Of a stretch of 13,591 nucleotides of DNA, positions 11,758-13,591 are shown in pieces. Under the pieces are notes generated by a model. It had not been told where the DNA came from. It saw nothing but the letters and a program-made list of their open reading frames with translations, and made no database searches. Position numbers and translations under genes: made by a program. This DNA is from an uncultured Collinsella sp. (GTDB taxonomy: Bacteria; Actinomycetota; Coriobacteriia; Coriobacteriales; Coriobacteriaceae): the NCBI GenBank assembly GCA_902489855.1, contig CABUBS010000036.1, positions 1 through 13,591 of the forward strand. Reading direction: 5' to 3'. The first letter of the stretch is position 1. The number at the start of each line of letters is the position of its first letter.

Positions 11758-13515
11758 ATGAACGAGATCAGGTGCCCGCATTGCGGCGAAGTCTTTAAGG
11801 TCGATGCGTCCGGCTATGCGGATATCGTCAAACAGGTGCGCGATACGGAGTTCTCGCGCGACCTGGATGAGCGCGTGAAGGCCGTCCAGCGCGAGGGCGA
11901 GCAGGCACTGGAGCTTGAACGCTCGCGCTCGGCTGCCGCCTTACGGGAGGTGGAATCTCAGCGCAGCGCTCAGCTCACTGAACAGAAGAATATCGCGGCT
12001 CAGGAGTTGGCACAGGAAGTTGCCAAGCGCGACGCCGAGCTTGCCGAGCTACGCGCCAAGCTCGAGGGTGCTGCCGCAGAGCGCGAGAGCGCAAGTCAGC
12101 GTGCGGCTATTGAGGCTCGTGCCGATGCCCAAAAGGAGAACGCCGAGCTCCAGCGTGAGATTGACAGCCTGCGTGCACAGCTGGGACGCAAAGACGACGA
12201 AGCCAAGCTTGCCGAGGCGGCGGCGCGTGGCGCCGCGCAAAACGACCTGTCCGCACGCGACGCTCAGATTGCCGAGCTGCAGGCGAAGCTCTCCGCTGCA
12301 GACAAGGCCCAGGAGATGGCACTTGCCGCTGCCGCCGCCGAGTCCCAGCGTGAGCTTGATGCCGCTCGCAGCGAGGCCGAGCGTACGCTCGCCGACTATC
12401 AGGCGAAAGTGAAGGAGAAGTTCTCCACCGCAAAGGCTCAGTCCGAGCAGGAGGCAGAGGGCCTGCGCGCCCAGCTGCGTGAGCAGGAGCTGACGGCAAA
12501 GATGAACCTGTCGGAAGCAGTCGCCGCGGCGGAGCGTGAGCGCGACGAGGCGCGTGCCAAGCTGACGAGCGAGCTGGCAGTGCGCGATTCTCGCGAGGAA
12601 CAGGTCAAGGCGGCACACGAGCTCGAGCTTGCGCAGGCCAAGCGCGCGAGCGATGACCTGATTCGCTACAAGGACGAAGAGATTGAGCGCCTTAAGGACA
12701 TGAAGGTCCGCCTGTCCACCAAGATGGTGGGCGAGTCGCTCGAGCAGCACTGCGAGACCGAGTTTAACCGTCTGCGCATGACGGCGTTTCCTAACGCGTA
12801 CTTCGAGAAGGATAACGATGCGTCCGAGGGCACCAAGGGCGACTTTATCTTCCGCGAGTGCGACGCAAGCGGTAACGAGGTCATTTCGATTATGTTCGAG
12901 ATGAAAAACGAGAACGACGAGACCGCGACCAAGCACAAAAACGAGGACTTCTTTAAGAAACTCGATCACGATCGTCGCCAGAAAGGCTGTGAGTACGCGG
13001 TGCTCTGCACGCTGCTCGAGCCCGAAAGCGAGCTTTACAACGCGGGAATCGTGGACGTGAGCTATCGCTACGAGAAGATGTATGTGATCCGCCCGCAGTT
13101 CTTCATTCCCATCATTACGCTGCTGCGCAATGCCGCCATGGGTTCGCTTCGCTATAAGCAGGAGCTGGCGGAGTACAAGCAGCAGAATATCGATGTCACG
13201 AACTTCGAAGCCAAGATGGAGAAGTTCAAGAACGATTTCGGCCGCAACTACGAGATCGCGAGCCGCAAGTTCCAAACGGCAATCGATGAGATCGACAAGA
13301 CGATTAGCCATCTGCAGAAAACCAAGGAGGCGTTGCTGTCCTCCGAGAACAATCTGCGCCTTGCCAACAAGAAAGCCGACGATCTTACCATTCGCAAGCT
13401 CACGTGGGGCAACAAGACCATGAAGGCGGCGTTTGACGAGGCACGCGGGGCTGCGGCAGAGACAAACGATGAGCCAGCCGAGGCGGATTCGTATGAGGTC
13501 GAGGATGCCGAGTAA
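11758..13515 (+). CDS. DUF2130 coiled-coil protein with PD-(D/E)XK-like core
   Basis: 585 residues of unknown function. N-terminal MNEIRCPHCGEVFKV contains one CxxC, half a zinc ribbon. Residues about 30-330 are a long charged coiled coil rich in Ala, Glu, Arg and Gln, with heptad-like runs. The DUF2130 core follows: LSTKMVGESLEQHCETEFN, FPNAYFEKDN, KGDFIF with Asp362 and IMFEMKNEND with Glu381 and Lys383. The D-x18-ExK order is that of restriction-endonuclease-fold nucleases, so it may cut or bind DNA. A second helical segment (about 470-550) and an acidic tail close it. GAGGAG (11747-11752) at 5-nt spacing fixes the ATG; the longer frame from 11734 is not needed. Not in an operon: terminators lie on both sides. 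Confidence 0.9.
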   Translation: MNEIRCPHCGEVFKVDASGYADIVKQVRDTEFSRDLDERVKAVQREGEQALELERSRSAAALREVESQRSAQLTEQKNIAAQELAQEVAKRDAELAELRAKLEGAAAERESASQRAAIEARADAQKENAELQREIDSLRAQLGRKDDEAKLAEAAARGAAQNDLSARDAQIAELQAKLSAADKAQEMALAAAAAESQRELDAARSEAERTLADYQAKVKEKFSTAKAQSEQEAEGLRAQLREQELTAKMNLSEAVAAAERERDEARAKLTSELAVRDSREEQVKAAHELELAQAKRASDDLIRYKDEEIERLKDMKVRLSTKMVGESLEQHCETEFNRLRMTAFPNAYFEKDNDASEGTKGDFIFRECDASGNEVISIMFEMKNENDETATKHKNEDFFKKLDHDRRQKGCEYAVLCTLLEPESELYNAGIVDVSYRYEKMYVIRPQFFIPIITLLRNAAMGSLRYKQELAEYKQQNIDVTNFEAKMEKFKNDFGRNYEIASRKFQTAIDEIDKTISHLQKTKEALLSSENNLRLANKKADDLTIRKLTWGNKTMKAAFDEARGAAAETNDEPAEADSYEVEDAE

Positions 13516-13533
13516 GGCATAGCGGATAGTGCA

Positions 13534-13577
13534 AAAACGGGGCCGCTGGCGATAGTGCCAACGGCCCCGTTTTATTC
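13534..13577 (+). terminator. Rho-independent terminator after the DUF2130 gene
   Basis: AAAACGGGGCCG (13534-13545) pairs perfectly with CGGCCCCGTTTT (13562-13573); an inner TGGC/GCCA stem extends it. The T run ends in TTTTATT. The A run on the other arm would let it work from both directions. Confidence 0.9.
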
Positions 13578-13591
13578 CGTTCCAGTATGTT

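Noticed and set aside
12049..13311. 420-codon minus-strand open frame opposite the DUF2130 gene
   Set aside because: Leu/Val-rich mirror of the Glu/Ala/Lys-rich coiled coil; the plus strand carries ribosome site, motifs and terminator.

Overview
The window looks like chromosomal DNA of a Coriobacteriia gut anaerobe, most likely Collinsella or a close relative. This rests on the moderately high GC with CGC/CGT arginine use, on the gene content (DXP-independent vitamin B6 synthesis, a rubrerythrin, Fe-dependent alcohol dehydrogenase) and on a 375-residue protein of a type I know mainly from Coriobacteriia. The genus call is recall plus inference, not a database result.

Layout. Positions 1-1499 hold pdxS and pdxT (minus strand, 20 bp apart, pdxT cut by the window edge), the two subunits of the PLP synthase. 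Divergent from them is a MocR/PdxR-type regulator (1644-3080). The 144-bp gap between has a good sigma70-type promoter for the regulator, an overlapping candidate promoter for pdxST and two AAGGTCAG direct repeats that are plausible PdxR sites. Positions 3075-4614 form an accessory insertion-like block: two same-orientation 119-bp copies of an imperfectly palindromic repeat with 16-bp inverted ends bracket one orphan gene with a DUF559-like PD-(D/E)XK domain. Both flanked genes take their stop codon from the end of a repeat. Positions 4687-6239 are an apparently intact IS110-family (IS1111-like) element: DEDD/Ser transposase, 15-bp inverted repeats, and a structured 3' non-coding segment that probably encodes its guide (bridge/seek) RNA. 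That segment shares 8 nt with the chromosomal flank touching the left end of the element.

From 6244 on, ordinary housekeeping and metabolic genes resume. A minus-strand rubrerythrin with its rubredoxin domain at the N terminus has its terminator against the IS right end. Divergent from it runs a two-gene operon of Fe-dependent alcohol dehydrogenase and class-3-like aldehyde dehydrogenase. Then come a structured gene-free stretch, a tiny acidic/basic protein ending in GLFGGLFG, a calcineurin-like phosphoesterase, a ChbG/YdjC-type deacetylase bracketed by two near-identical 39-bp hairpin repeats, and a long coiled-coil DUF2130 protein with a nuclease-like core, closed by a strong terminator.

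Functional links: pdxS, pdxT and the PLP-binding regulator form a self-regulating B6 module; the alcohol and aldehyde dehydrogenases form an alcohol-aldehyde-acid module. The most unusual parts are the repeat-bracketed nuclease-like gene and the guide-RNA region of the IS element. No rRNA, tRNA or CRISPR array was seen.
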